DNA from: Isoetes taiwanensis
Lineage: Eukaryota > Streptophyta > Lycopodiopsida > Isoetales > Isoetaceae
DNA length: 64,000 bases
Direction of reading: 5' to 3'
Assembly: GCA_021234155.1 (NCBI GenBank)
Contig: JAJEKV010000041.1
Span: 12,474,689 to 12,538,688 of the forward strand
This document shows positions 1 through 10,894 of this stretch, one piece after another (positions within the stretch are counted from its first letter, which is position 1; every line of letters starts with the position of its first letter). Below the pieces are notes generated by a model. That model saw only the letters and a list, made by a program, of their open reading frames with translations, ran no database searches and had not been told where the DNA came from. The translations under genes were made by a program, and so were the position numbers.

Positions 1-75
1 CCAACTACTGAAGCGGTCAATCTCGATTCCGAGCTCTTCCCAATCCCGAGCTCTTTGGCGAAACAATCGAAAAAT

Positions 76-497
76 CGAAAAACACAGTAAAGCGTCTTGG
101 CAAACGATGAGATCGCCATCGCCGAAGCTCGAGACTCGTTACGTCATGTAGGGGAAAAAAAAAAGGAAATAAGAAAAAGTAACGAACGGAAAAAATAATA
201 CATTTGCCACGTCAACAAAACTTCACTTAACTAGGGCTTATGCCTTAACCTGGCGATTTGAGGGGTTTCCGGCCGTAAACCCCTCAAAATACAGGTTATC
301 GAATACGAAACCTTTTAATTTTGAAATTTTGTCAAAAATGTTGAAATAGCAAAGCGACACTTGTTTTTGTATAAGGAAATGTTCACTTATACGACATTCC
401 TGAAAACCATGCTAGGAATGTCACATATGTCAACATTCTCTTTAACATGTAAACAACCTACAAAATACTAAAATACTACGTGTGCCAATTTTTCTTT
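76..497. repeat. Segmental duplication, copy A, block 1
   Basis: This stretch aligns almost continuously with 45381-45790, with scattered substitutions and small indels. Shared landmarks are a purine-rich run after CGAAGCTCGAGACTCG, the phrase CTAGGGCTTATGCCTTAACC and GGCCGTAAACCCC. It is the left-most block of a duplication that also contains the SnRK2 genes. In copy B the matching sequence continues after about 95 bp into the block that in copy A starts at 10253, so copy A has about 9.7 kb of extra DNA here. It holds no gene of its own and contains a small hairpin (GACATTCCT...AGGAATGTC, about 391-420). Confidence 0.85.
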
Positions 498-1320
498 ATT
501 TTTAGCAGGGTTGCCTAACCCGAGCTGCCCACTTTCTTGCGATTCTAGCTATGCCACGTGTCTTGTCACGCCAGCTCAAAACATGTTGAGCCGTCCGATT
601 CTGTAATTTCCAATCCTAGGGCCAGGAAAACTAGAAAACCCAAGTAATTCGACCCTGAAGCTCAAGCCACTATTGATGTGAGACCATTGCTTCGTCTTGT
701 TCTTCCTTCGTGGCCATGGCCTTCTATACCTGGCTTGTTTGCGACTTCATCTTCGCTCTATTCTCCGCATTCTCTGTTTCCTTCTATTTTTTGAGCTTCT
801 GGAAATTCTCCTCACTCCGGCATCCATTCGGGTAATTGATCCAGCCATATTTATATTTAATTGACCATTCTCGGCAAAGACAACTACTTTGGCCTGGAGA
901 ATTTTGTGATTGTCACCATAGCCTTGCACTAGTAGGTAATTTGTGGTACATGGATTCGATTGTAAACGGATCTGGATTTTGTAGCAAGCGCAAAACTCCT
1001 GTGGAAGGTCCTGATTGTCAGAGGTGCCATAGCTGGGCTTATTCCAGTTTCCAAATGATGGCATGCTTGGCAGAGTGCTTACCTCTGCAAAATTATGCAG
1101 TTGCAGGGAATGGCTATATCTAGAGATCTTGCTTACCGGTTGATGTATCATGTATGAGTGGCACAAATGAACAAGATTTTGGATGGGCAGTCTGTAATTG
1201 CACATGATGGACTAGATTCTATTGCTGCATTGACTGATCACTTGGTACGTGTTTTTTTTCCTTCTCTATAAACTTAGTTGAAGCAGACAAAGCATTTTCT
1301 AGGATTACCAAACCAAGTTT
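498..1320. other. No recognisable gene; start of the copy-A-specific insertion
   Basis: This is sequence absent from copy B. A short open stretch at 715-800 would encode a hydrophobic peptide beginning MAFYTWLVCDF, but nothing extends or supports it. A second short open stretch at about 1168-1240 ends at a possible splice donor (GGTACGTG). I could not assign either to a family. Confidence 0.4.
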
Positions 1321-1660
1321 GTATACATGGAGTGCAAGCCATGCTAAATCTGGCAAAGGTGAGATGGCACTTCAGCTGTATAACACAATGGAATATGAGA
1401 GCATCAATTCAGAGAAACATACATATTCAAGCATTTAAAGGCATGTAGCATTGTGGGAGCTATTGAGCACGGTAGACAAATCCATGACCATCTCACTAAA
1501 AAGGGACTTTTGTCTGATATTGTTGTAATGGGCACAACTCTGGTTCATATTTACAGGACATGTCTAGCATGACAAAGCCACACTTGCTATTGAATGCTTT
1601 GACATCATGATTCAGAAAGGGATAAAACCTAACGAGTTTATTTTTGCAGTCATTTGATAT
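1321..1660 (+). pseudogene. PPR-repeat protein gene fragment
   Basis: With one frameshift near 1436, the + strand reads as consecutive pentatricopeptide repeats. It includes VYTWSASHAKSGKGEMAL, then ACSIVGAIEHGRQIHDHL with the GRQIH signature of plant PLS-type PPR proteins, then KKGLLSDIVVMGTTLVHIY. After another break comes ATLAIECFDIMIQKGIKPNE, a typical repeat end. PPR proteins are organelle RNA-binding factors and are hundreds of residues long; only about three repeats remain, without start, targeting peptide or C-terminal E/DYW domains. It is a decayed fragment, next to fragments of unrelated genes. Confidence 0.75.
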
Positions 1661-1943
1661 ATGTGAATCCTCTACATTCTGGCGTCTTTTTGGGGGCCCT
1701 GCTTGTGGAGCCATTTTTTGTTGCAGCGGCATTGCTTCATGCTAACTCGATTGTTTCTGGCCACTTTTTAACAGGAATCTTGGTGGCTGCAATAGGCATT
1801 GGAAAAGTCTAGAGGTGAGATGTGAATTTAACTAATAATTGCCTTTGTCATATTTTTGCATTATACATAGTCAATTTTCTGTGCTAAATGCTTTTTGGTT
1901 GCCTAGAACTGTCAATCTAAGATCTGACTTACGCATTTCTTAG
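1661..1943 (+). other. Unassigned exon-like hydrophobic stretch
   Basis: One frame at 1684-1816 is open and hydrophobic (it contains GALLVEPFFVAAALLHAN and later TGILVAAIGIGKV) and ends at a stop just before a possible splice donor. It could be part of a membrane protein gene, or chance. I found no family that fits convincingly. Confidence 0.25.
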
Positions 1944-2080
1944 GGCCCGAATGCATTATGGACATCCAGATGTCTTTGATAGAGTGTTCCACCCTAACAC
2001 GAGGCGACATTGGTAAAGCTTCTCGTATAATAAATATAAGTGAAGATATCTATGCAGTTGCTATCCACAATCCTTGCTTA
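1944..2080 (+). pseudogene. Callose synthase (GSL) exon fragment
   Basis: After a splice-acceptor-like TTAG the + strand reads RMHYGHPDVFDRVFH and, one frame over, TRGDIGKASRIINISEDIYA. This matches the strongly conserved catalytic-region block of plant 1,3-beta-glucan (callose) synthases, which typically read MHYGHPDVFDR...TRGG.SKAS..INISEDI.AG. A single-base frameshift near 1995 separates the two halves. The full enzyme is a membrane protein of nearly 2000 residues; only about 45 codons are present, and the flanks do not continue it. It is a gene fragment and cannot be functional alone. Confidence 0.8.
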
Positions 2081-2354
2081 CAACATATATCATATTATGT
2101 TTGCTCATGGTTGCAGAATTTTATACTTACTTGTATAATTGCATTTGAAGAGAGTTAATTTAACATAGGACTGCCGAGATATATTCTCGTGATGCATGTG
2201 CAGCTTTTCTTATTATCAATAGGACTTCCCTGGACGCTGCCTGGACGCTGAAGATGGCGCCGGACGGTTTTTGGTGTAACTCCCTCACCGGGTGTCAGAT
2301 TGGAGCGATTCTTGATTCGTTGGAAAGCTGTCTCAGTGAGCTTTCCATTGGTGT

Positions 2355-3734
2355 GTGGCATTAAATATTTCAGTACCTCTAGCTATGCAGGATTGCAGCA
2401 CTTCCGTTTCGGTCCCCATGTCAAACCCTGGTGTGTTTCCTTCATGTGCTTTACCTGACAGCATGCATGCGTTGAAGAAAAGAGCCCGCAATTTGGATAC
2501 CTCGTCCCCATCGGAGCAGGTATCACAAGCTGAGGCAATCAGGGTTGTACAGGAACAGGCCGGTTCCCTCCAGGCTAAGCTGGCAAACTTGGAGGCATCA
2601 CGGGACCATCTGCCAGGGGCTGCGCTCAAGAAGCAGCTTCTCCAACAGAAGGAGCGAATTTCCTTTGTGGAAGTTCGGCTCGAAGATTATGATTGCAGGG
2701 GAGCCCAAAAGGCTAATGACTAGATAAGAGGGGAGATACAAGCAACAACGCAGCTAGTCACGGAGATGGGGCACCGCTTGGATAAGGTCCACCAGCAGTG
2801 GATGGAAGACATGGCACAAGCACGGGCTGACATGAAGGGGTTGTTGCAGCAGATTGCACAAGTCACAAGCATGGTTGGTTGGATAGATGCTAAGGAAAAG
2901 GATGTGGAAGCAGTACGGGGGAGGCTCCAATTCCTTGATGAAGCAAAGGCAGACAGGCAGGAGATTTCAGGAAGATGCTCACATATAGAGAACCTGGCCC
3001 ACTTACAGCAAGAGATGCAGGACCTCCGAAGGGAAGTACAACGAGTTCGGAGTGCACCACAGACGTCTGCACCAGCACCCCCCATGCCAGAGGCCGAGGT
3101 GGCTCAGGGAATCAGGCGGGTACTTCGTGAGGAGCAAGACATCCAGGCACGCCGCCTCAACCTTATTGTGCGGGGATTGCCGGAGGAGCAAGGCGAGGAT
3201 TTGCCAGGTAAGCTTACCACCCTGGTACTTGCAAAGCTCCAATTACAATATTTGGTTATCAAGAGTCCAATCAGGGTCGGAGGACCGAACATGAGACCTC
3301 GGCTAGTTAAGTTTGCAGTCTTGGATTGGGAGGCAAAATCTTTGTTGTTGCACCGCACCAGACGCTTGAAAGGTACGTCCATATACCTGGATCTGGATCT
3401 CACGCACGCGCAACAACCCGGAAAGAAGCCAAGAATTGGTCAAGATAAGAGAGATTCGACAAAATTTGGAGGGGCTGCTGGTTTGGTTAATGGCAAGATG
3501 AAGGTATATCGCCTCCTCGTCGGAGACGATTGCGGCAAAGACTTACCTAACAGTGTGTCGCAGGGGCAGAGCGGTCCAGGGGCATCAGGCCAGGCAGGCC
3601 AGGGAGAGGGCGGATTGAGGCCTTCCACAACTGCAGCACATCCATCAGGGTCCCGTGAGCAGGCTGCCCGAGTTATTCCAACCACAACAGCGTCCTCGGG
3701 CACTTTCGGATGGGTCCACGGCCCGCAAAGATAG
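2355..3734 (+). pseudogene. LINE-a ORF1 (coiled-coil, RNA-binding-like)
   Basis: Two overlapping frames (2355-2723 and 2766-3734) together form an ORF1-like protein. The first part and residues about 1-110 of the second are rich in E, Q, K, L and R heptads, predicting a long coiled coil. Next comes a block resembling the L1 ORF1 / transposase_22 RNA-binding fold: RRLNLIVRGLPEEQGEDL, then RPRLVKFAVLDWEAKSLLL and LKGTSIYLDLDLT. The tail is low complexity (G, Q, S, A). ORF1 proteins package LINE RNA. The stop between the two parts makes it a likely pseudogene. Confidence 0.7.
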
Positions 3735-6700
3735 GGAAAGTGTCTTCGCATTGTTTCCTCGAATTGTAGGGGCTTCCCGTGGCAGAAGGGCAGTGGCTTG
3801 AATGGGATAGCGACAGACATGGACATCGTCTTCTTGCAGGAGACATGGGAATATGAAGGGCATCGATTGCCAGACATTCAAGGATATCAGCATTTCTCAC
3901 TTGCTAATGGCGCCATGGCGGACAGCGGCATGCGGTGGAGTAGCTTGCTACTTTAGGGGGCCTTAGCATGCAAGATCACACCGGAAGTCCGATGCATTTA
4001 ACCGCTACATGTGGGTAACGATATTAGAGTCCGGTCATGTCCCATTGTTTCTTGCTAGCTGCTACATTCCCCATGCGGGCTCTAAGTTCTACCGGGTACA
4101 TGACGCAGACCACCGGATGTCGGATGTCATTATAGGGAAGCGTATGATGACATAGACCGCTATAGGCAACGAGGGGACGAGTGCTTTTGCTAAGAGATTT
4201 TAATGCTCGTCGGGCGCAGATTGCGATCGGTGACTTTCAAAGCGACGCTTAATGCTGATCCGCTTTGGCTTGAGGCGGCCGCTATTAAGATACACGGCAC
4301 TCCCGGGATATGGTGGCTAGACCATTTGGCGGCCGGCTGGTCCTCTGCCGGAGTTTTGACATGGTAATTTGTAATGGTATGCGGCGATGGCCACACTTTC
4401 GGGGGTGTTACTTGCGGGAGTGATAGGCGAGGATGGGGAGCTAGTGTGTTGGATTACCTTCTCACTCCGGTAGCAGCACTTGACATGGTTACACACTTCT
4501 CCATTGGCACAAGCACAGGGGATGAGGAGGCTTTATCAGATCACTACCCACTTTATGTCACGCTGAATTGGGAGCACTCAATAGTGGAGACAACGTAAAG
4601 GGGGCGTGGAGGATTACCATACATCCCACGCTATCAGAAGCAGGGACAATATGAATCTCTGTTAGTGCGGGAGTTACAGGGGTTTGATAGCTTCTACACC
4701 TTTACCAAGACAAGTGTGCATGGGCTGGTGTATTTTGCTGCATTTCTTTGGTGCTTCCTTTGCAGTGAAGGGCCCTCCAAGGAGGGACACCGCGCATTTT
4801 CCTGAGAACCCATGGTTTGATGCGGATTGCAAGGCTCTAAAGAGCCAGTTGCGCTTGGTCATAGATCCACAATTGCGGCCACAGGTCCTGCAAGACTATA
4901 AGCTCTTCCTAAAAGCCAAGAAGGGCGGATACATGGCGAAACTTCGGGGGCCTTTGTTTGACATGCTCATGGCGAGCCAAAAGCTTTTTGGCGAAGGTGT
5001 TATACCGAAGTGCGGTGGTGGTAATGTAAGTGTGGAGCAATGGATGCACCTGGGGAGTTATATGACCCCCGGGAGCTAATGCGTGGTCCCGGATCAGGTA
5101 GGAGAGATGCTGCGGCTCACGCAGGAGGATGTCCAGCGAGGGTCTCGGGCATGGCGAATGGCAAGGCAAAGGATTTCTACAGGTTTTGCTGAGTCGAAGC
5201 TGTTGAAATGGGGTGGCGCATGATGTGGTAGGGGCCACAGCGGTGATCATTAACGGGCTCGAGGGAGGGGCTCCCCGAGAGTGGATGGTTAGTAAGGTTG
5301 TTCCTGTTCATAAAAGCTGGTATCTGGATGGCCGCCAATGCTGGGATGATTATGGTAAGCTTCGGTGTTTGCAAAGCTCGGCGGGGTGGTGGAGAAACGC
5401 ACTAAGTGGGCGAGGGAGGCAGGGGGTGCAATTGGCGAGCGGGCTTTAGCCCGGCTCACTCCCGCGGCCGACCATATCTTCACTTTGAGAGTGTTGATGG
5501 AGGCAAAGCCGGGAAATGCGGCAGGACTTGTATTGCCGCTTTGTAGATTTTAAAGGCGCATATGATACGATCCCCGAGACATCTTTGTGGCGAGGTTGCG
5601 AAATTGCGAGTTCCACGGGGTTGCGAGAATGTGGTGCACCAACTTTATGATGGGATTTATGTTGCCTTTGCCTTATGAACATAGGCGGGTAGCTAGCACT
5701 ATGGGAGTTAAGCGAGGCTGTCCGATTTGTCTCCAACAGCTCTTTGGGTTGTACATTGATAGCTTGGAGGCGTGGATGCGGCACCATGGGGAGCGGGGTG
5801 CAATTATCGATCACGACCTCTGTGAGCGGTTACTATATCGCGGATGATGTAGGTTTGCTAGCCCACATGGCGGCGGTATGCGGCGGCATTTGGATGCCCT
5901 CGATTGGGTTCCAGGTAGAACGCGGGAATGACAGTGAGCTTGCACAAAGCTAAGCTTCTCGCGATCTCGTCCTCGCAACACCCTATCCGGAGTTATATTA
6001 CGGGGGGCGGGGAAGTGGAGATGGTGCGGAGCTTCAAGTAACTACTAACATCTTCGTGGGATGAGTGTGTGGAGAGGAGAGCCCGGTCTGTTTGGAAGGC
6101 TCTATATCTGATTGCAAAATCGTGTTGCGGATAGATCTGTATTTGGCGAGGAAGCACACCTGTTTAGGGCTTTGGTCGAGCAGTCTTTGCTATATGGGGT
6201 GGAGGTTTGGGGCCCAGCCAGTTAGCAAAACACGTGGGATAGGTTGGAAAGGGTGCAGAAAGCTTTCTTGACATATAGCTTGGGAGTGAAGGACACCGCA
6301 TCAGTGTGTCGATTTTGTTGTATGAGATGGGGTTCGCCTTTACGGCGATACGCTATCTTGAGCATCTTACTTGCTTCCATAAGGTGGATGGGATGGATGA
6401 GCATAAACACCTCCAAGCGATGTTGATAGGAAAGGCCCCGGTTGAAGAGGGTATGGCGGGAACAATTGTAAGGGATGGTTTATGGGTGGTGTATGGATTA
6501 CCAGCGGATGGTGGCACCGGCGGTCGATCTTGAGAATGGGCAATTGGATGCGGGCTATCTTTGCCACTACGTGGGATGCCTCTACTCTTGCAAAGCCCAA
6601 GGCGAGCACTATCACGCGCCAGATTAATCCGGCCCTTGAGCATGGACCCCATCGATACTTGAAAGCACACATCTCGGTGAAGAAGCGGAGAGCTATTGCT

Positions 6701-7010
6701 GCCATAGGGCCGGGTTCCCATTACCTCATAATTGAAACAGTCATTTGGGGGTGAATGGCGGGCACGGGATCCCGGGGAGGAGAGGATATGTCGGTGTTGT
6801 GAGATGCATCGTGATAGAGGATGAGCACCATGCCCTCGGCCGGTGCCCAAAGATATGCCCATGTCCGGCGGTACACAATCGATCTTAGATGCTTTCGACA
6901 CACCGCTACATCGATTACTCGCATCACCTATGGTAGCGCGACTGGGAGCTTACATCCTGCAGATTTCGGCCGCCAGACTTGCTCTTCGGGGGCATGGTAT
7001 TTGAGAGCCT
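3735..7010 (+). pseudogene. LINE-a ORF2: endonuclease plus reverse transcriptase, multiply frameshifted
   Basis: The endonuclease domain starts at about 3750 (IVSSNCRG, then LQETWEYEGHRLPD) and ends with the catalytic SDHYPL motif at about 4537-4555. The reverse transcriptase is visible from about 5280 (PREWMVSKVVPVHKS), through TPAADHIFTL and a VDFKGAYDTIPRD motif across a frame change near 5545, to a YIADDVGLLA catalytic box at about 5838. A LINE C-terminal region (DRLERVQKAFLTYSLGVKD at about 6240-6295) follows. Stops and frameshifts in every domain make it inactive. The same layout is seen in LINE-b at 14.3-15.5 kb. Confidence 0.8.
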
Positions 7011-7159
7011 ACTATTAGGGTTTTTCCTCCCAAGTGGAGGTTTTTTCATCCCGGTAGTAGGAATCTACTGTACAGTTACATTGTTTGTTTTTGGTGTTGG
7101 GGTTTTTGGCTTTTTGCCTCTTCTCTGCATGTACCGTCTCATAGGCCTCTGGCCTCCGT

Positions 7160-7198
7160 GGACGTTAAAATAAACTTCCTTCCTTCCTTCCTTCCTTA
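7160..7198 (+). repeat. LINE 3' terminal motif and TTCC microsatellite tail
   Basis: GACGTTAAAAT is followed by AAAC and about five copies of TTCC. The same terminal motif followed by a tetranucleotide repeat is present, on the opposite strand, at 19706-19734 and 61604-61634. This marks the 3' end recognised by the LINE machinery. Confidence 0.75.
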
Positions 7199-7467
7199 AT
7201 GTCAAATTTACTTATATGATTGTGAATCATCTGACCTAGCAAATAAAAGAGAGTCTTTCTTTTTCTCATTGTATGATACTTGGTTGTACCATGAATTGAA
7301 TTGAAATCATGAATCTAGTCTGGAATGGAAATGCAATATGAATGCAGGCCCCAGTGACATTTGATACAAATGGAAAGCAACATTTGTAGATTAATATGTT
7401 ATACACACCCTAGGGTGGATGCATGGACATAAAGCAATATATGACTAATTCTTGCTGCATGGATTAG

Positions 7468-7663
7468 GCTACATATGGCGTTGGTGATTATGGCTGCAGT
7501 TTGCTGCTGGTTACTGTAAGTTTCTCTTCTGTTATATTATGTGCTCTTTCCAAATGCAGATGTGCACTCATATTTACACTTAAATGGATGCAGTTGGGCA
7601 ATCGTATACATGGCACAAATGAAACCGCTTATACTGCCTATCCTGAAAGGAGAAGGTGAATGA
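7468..7663 (+). pseudogene. V-type proton ATPase subunit e (VHA-e), last two exons
   Basis: Two exons (7468-7515 and 7594-7663) separated by a 78-bp GT-AG intron join in frame to give LHMALVIMAAVCCWLLW followed by AIVYMAQMKPLILPILKG and a stop. This matches the C-terminal half of plant VHA-e (Vma9-like), a roughly 70-residue, two-helix membrane protein of the V-ATPase V0 sector that acidifies vacuole and trans-Golgi. Splice sites, frame and stop are intact. The N-terminal exon with the conserved Cys-rich NRGPS segment was not found in this window, so I call it a partial copy. If the missing exon lies in the LINE-disrupted upstream DNA in a diverged form, this could still be a real gene. Confidence 0.75.
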
Positions 7664-9076
7664 TTCATGTTTCTCTTTGCAAATGTGATCAATATACTAT
7701 GTAAGCAAATATTCAGTTACTGAATGAATCATTGCATACAGAAAAAATTGGAATCGTGACTTGGCTGATTTATCCTATATGAGTTTTGTAATATATTCCT
7801 CTTGCCAAATTGTATAGATCCTGACCGCTGTAATACTACCGTCTTATGTAAGGATGAAACTGGACATCGCTTTCTCATCTGGCAGAAGGATGTAAAGGCA
7901 AGCTTTTGCATGGTGGTTTACAGAATCCACCAAATATCATTCAAATATAAAGTGCTGGCTGCATGTTACTAAAATCTAGAAAATACCGTGGTAGTTTTGC
8001 CAGCACTATAATCTAATACAAAAAATCGGTATTGCTTGCCCAAAGATCTATAGATAATGGTTTATCCAACAGTTAGGGGTAGTTTGGCATGGGTTATCTA
8101 TGGTTCCTGGTTCCTTCACAGACTTCAATGACTCGACAAAAGTGGGTGCTCATCTCTCACGTTGTGAAGCATTCCTGATTGCTCTCTACTGTTTCCATAT
8201 CTGGTAATTTACTCTTGGTAATTTACTGACAATAGTGATATAGGATTGGAGAAGCCCAGTTTGACATGTCTTGAACATGGAAATTGGCAGATATTTGTGT
8301 CCAAAAATGCATGCTGCATGGACATGCAAAGAGGTTCTTGATAGAACTTTTATCTCCAATATGTCTATCGCAGCTCCTTTTTCTTCCAGTTGTAAGTTTT
8401 CGCATACTATTTGCGGTAATATTACAGGGTTGAGATGACACCCATGACACTTCGAGGCATGGGCATCAAAAGACTCCTGCTGTAGGGTGGATCATTTTTT
8501 GTTATGTTGTAACCTATGTGGAACTCTCTTCTGTTTAGGAAAGATGCTTTAGCGAAGCTTTTTGATTTGAATCTAACCAAATTTGTTTGAGTCTTTTGTG
8601 AAGTTGGGAGTGTAAGGAGGATTTGAATATGTATGTAGATTGCAGATGCTGACAGGAATGACAGGAATTGGCAGGCATCGCTTTTGAGAGATGGTCACCA
8701 TCCCTTTTGAGAGATGGGCTTTCAGAGCTTGTTTGGGGCTAATGAAGCTCGGGGCTAATGAAGCTCTCAAAACTAATAAACTAAATAACTAACTAGAGAA
8801 AATTCCAAATATACCTCCGTCCATTTATGTATGTTAAATATACCCCAATTGAAGTTGTCCTAATGTAGTTGAGCGATCTAATTTTTAAGCAATCAAATTT
8901 AGAAAGATCATCCACTCCTACTTTCAAATCCATCTTGGCGCAAACAATCTACCAGGATAATAAATAAATAGGACAAAGGAGGTGCATCAAAAAGATAAGT
9001 CGTACAAAATGTAGATTGTGGCATGTTATTAAATTAAATGTTCAACTATGCCATTGTAAAATAACGCAAAGTATAA
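7664..9076. other. No gene seen; 3' flank and AT-rich intergenic DNA
   Basis: The first few hundred bases may be 3' untranslated sequence of the VHA-e fragment. A CAGGAATTGGCAGGCAT-type short duplication occurs near 8655-8680, and GGGGCTAATGAAGCTC is repeated at 8737-8766. No frame reads as a recognisable protein. Confidence 0.4.
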
Positions 9077-9600
9077 TCAAAGATGATGTTGTAGAGGAAT
9101 CTTTCTTGTTGCAGGGGCTGCTGTAACTACTGCAACAGCAGCAACAGGTGGACAAGTACTAGGCAAAGGCACTGCAGCAACAGCAAGTTGACAAGTACTA
9201 GGCAAAGGCAGCGAATGCACTACTATCTCATCCTCCCTAGCAACCGAATGTACCACAATCTCCTCTTCCCTAGGGCTTGGAAACTGTGAAAGATCAAGGG
9301 AAAAACTGGGAGTAGCAACACAAGATTCGCTCACAATATTGCTGCCAACAGCAACATTCTCAGGCTGGCTATGCACATAATCAGAGCCACAGGTAGAGGC
9401 GATTTGTCCAATATTAGGAATATTACTAACAACATTACATGGAATCTCTGTCAATGGCAGCAATGCACCTAAAAACTAGAAAGAATTAACATAATGAAAA
9501 CCAAGTAGCATTACAAATTTAAGAAAAACTTACCTCTACCTCTACCTCTACCACGACCTCTACCACGACATGCAAGATCTCCACGGCCAAGAGCGGCTAC
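9077..9600 (-). CDS. Hypothetical RG-rich protein, C-terminal exons
   Basis: The - strand has an exon ending at about 9534 that encodes an Arg-Gly run (GRGDLACRGRGRGRGRGR) and a GTAAG donor. An intron (9469-9533) ends in TTTTTAG, and an in-frame terminal exon (9468-9077, about 130 codons) follows. The terminal exon has a Pro/Ser/Thr-rich, low-complexity tail with duplicated units (EIVVHS twice, LPLPSTC twice). RG boxes bind RNA or other proteins and occur in the tails of several plant transposase and RNA-binding families. I do not recognise the family, and the upstream exons were not found. Confidence 0.4.
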
Positions 9601-10114
9601 CGAGCTCCAGATTGTTGACCTTTACCAATAAGAAACTTATAAGCTCTGAGAAAAATACTTACGCCTAAAAGAATGTGCGAATGTGGTCGAAAATGAACTC
9701 CAAAATTACTGCTGCCCTAGTAGCTTTAAGAAGCTTGAAGAACTCACACGAAACCTACAAGAACCAACTGACCCTAAGAACAGATTACAAAAAGAAATTT
9801 AAGCTGGGGAAAAAGACTTACAGTAAATGAGTCTACAATGAAAAATGCACTCCAAACTCGAATATTGCTGGCCTAGAATGCTTTTGAACCTTAAGAACTT
9901 CGGATCCTTAGGGCTTAGAATGAAGAAAATGCACGGGAAGAATGCCTCAAATCAACAAGAATGCCTCAAATCAACAAGAATGCCTCGAAAGCAACAAGAA
10001 TACGCCGCCATTTTGCACCATTTGCGCCATGGTGGGATCATCACTATTTGGAAGCCATATCTGCGCCAAAAATCCTTCCTGGTAGAAATCTCATACATTT
10101 CTTTCCTTGGCGCC

Positions 10115-10246
10115 GTGGAATGGGAAAAGGTAAGCCCATTCGGCGTGGCTACGGTGGCTACCGCCCGGCGTGTGAGAGCCTTGGATTAGCTGGCGGCGGT
10201 AGCCGGTAGCCACGCGTGGGGAATGGGCTCCCTTTTCCCATTCCAC
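10115..10246. repeat. Fold-back (inverted repeat) element
   Basis: The left arm at 10115-10165 (starting GTGGAATGGGAAAAGG and ending GGTGGCTACCGCC) is repeated in inverted orientation at about 10193-10246, with a few mismatches and a loop of about 27 bases. It could fold into a hairpin of about 50 bp. It lies within a few bases of the right-hand junction (about 10250) where copy A rejoins the sequence shared with copy B. It may be a MITE, or the end of the inserted DNA. Confidence 0.7.
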
Positions 10247-10650
10247 ATCACGTAAATACATACAAAATGTTGAACAAGCATAGAATGTTGAGTAAATGTA
10301 AATTTAGGCAGAGGTAATGTGCAGGACGGGCCGGTTACGGGGTAAGGGCATGGCGAAGCGAAGGTCACCATGAGTCGGCCCGTGCCCCGCGTAAGGGCGT
10401 GCCCAGGCACGTTCCCCACGTAATGAACGAGAATAAGAATTTTTGATGACGTGGCAACAAAGATGAAGACACGTGGCAGTAAAATCCTGCGAAATTATAT
10501 TTTTCCGTCTGAGTCGAGAACAGGGGATTTCTTCTTCGGAAATGTGACTGGCCAAAAATAATCCAACCCACTAGCCCACTTGCTGTCTCCCTTTTCTGCA
10601 GCCGTATGCAGATATTCAAGGATATCCCTTTTCTGTAGCCCACTTAGTGA

Positions 10651-10742
10651 GGAAACAAATACTGTATGTTTTGTGGGTTTATGTTTTATGCAGATGGGCC
10701 AGCTTGGTGGTGAGGAAACAAATACTGTATGTTTTGTGGGTT
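10651..10742 (+). repeat. Short tandem duplication in the SnRK2-A leader
   Basis: A 32-base unit beginning GAGGAAACAAATACTG occurs at 10651-10682 and again at 10711-10742. Copy B lacks this stretch, so it arose, or was lost in B, after the segmental duplication. Confidence 0.8.
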
Positions 10743-10744
10743 TG

Positions 10745-10867
10745 GGTTCTCTGGGGACGCATCGTTATGAGCTTGTCAAGGATATTGGGTCTGGAAATTT
10801 TGGTGTTGCAAGCCTGATGCGGATTCTAAAGTCTGTGACTTGTGCTACTTTGGGTCTTTTTTGGTAG
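10745..10867 (+). pseudogene. Relic copy of SnRK2 exon 1 in the 5' leader
   Basis: This reads [20 protein letters not shown] in frame and then diverges to a stop. It duplicates the Gly-loop part of the true exon 1 (from 10895), which starts 28 bases after the end of this relic. A rearranged version is present in copy B at 48066-48190, so the tandem exon duplication predates the segmental duplication. In the transcript it could act as an upstream open reading frame or be removed by splicing, because a TTACAG acceptor-like site lies just before the true ATG. Confidence 0.75.
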
Positions 10868-10894
10868 TCGGTTTGGTTTCTTCGGTTACAGGTT

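Larger units (their letters stand above)
2225..7198 (+). mobile_element. LINE non-LTR retrotransposon (LINE-a), near full length but decayed
   Basis: An ORF1-like coiled-coil/RNA-binding region (2355-3734) is followed by an apurinic-type endonuclease and reverse transcriptase region broken by many frameshifts (3735-7010). The element ends at GACGTTAAAAT (7160-7170) followed by a TTCC repeat instead of poly(A). The start is approximate: the non-coding leader appears to begin in the GC-rich sequence after 2225. No clear target-site duplication was found. It sits between the callose synthase fragment and the V-ATPase subunit e fragment. Confidence 0.8.

Noticed and set aside
747-1205. 152-codon open frame on the - strand
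   Set aside because: It is low in protein-like composition, has no recognisable domain, and overlaps sequence better read as gene debris on the + strand.
498-10250. Helitron as the source of the gene-fragment-rich insertion
   Set aside because: There is a hairpin near the right end, but no CTRR terminus follows it, no TC start is seen at the left, and no Rep/helicase fragment was found.
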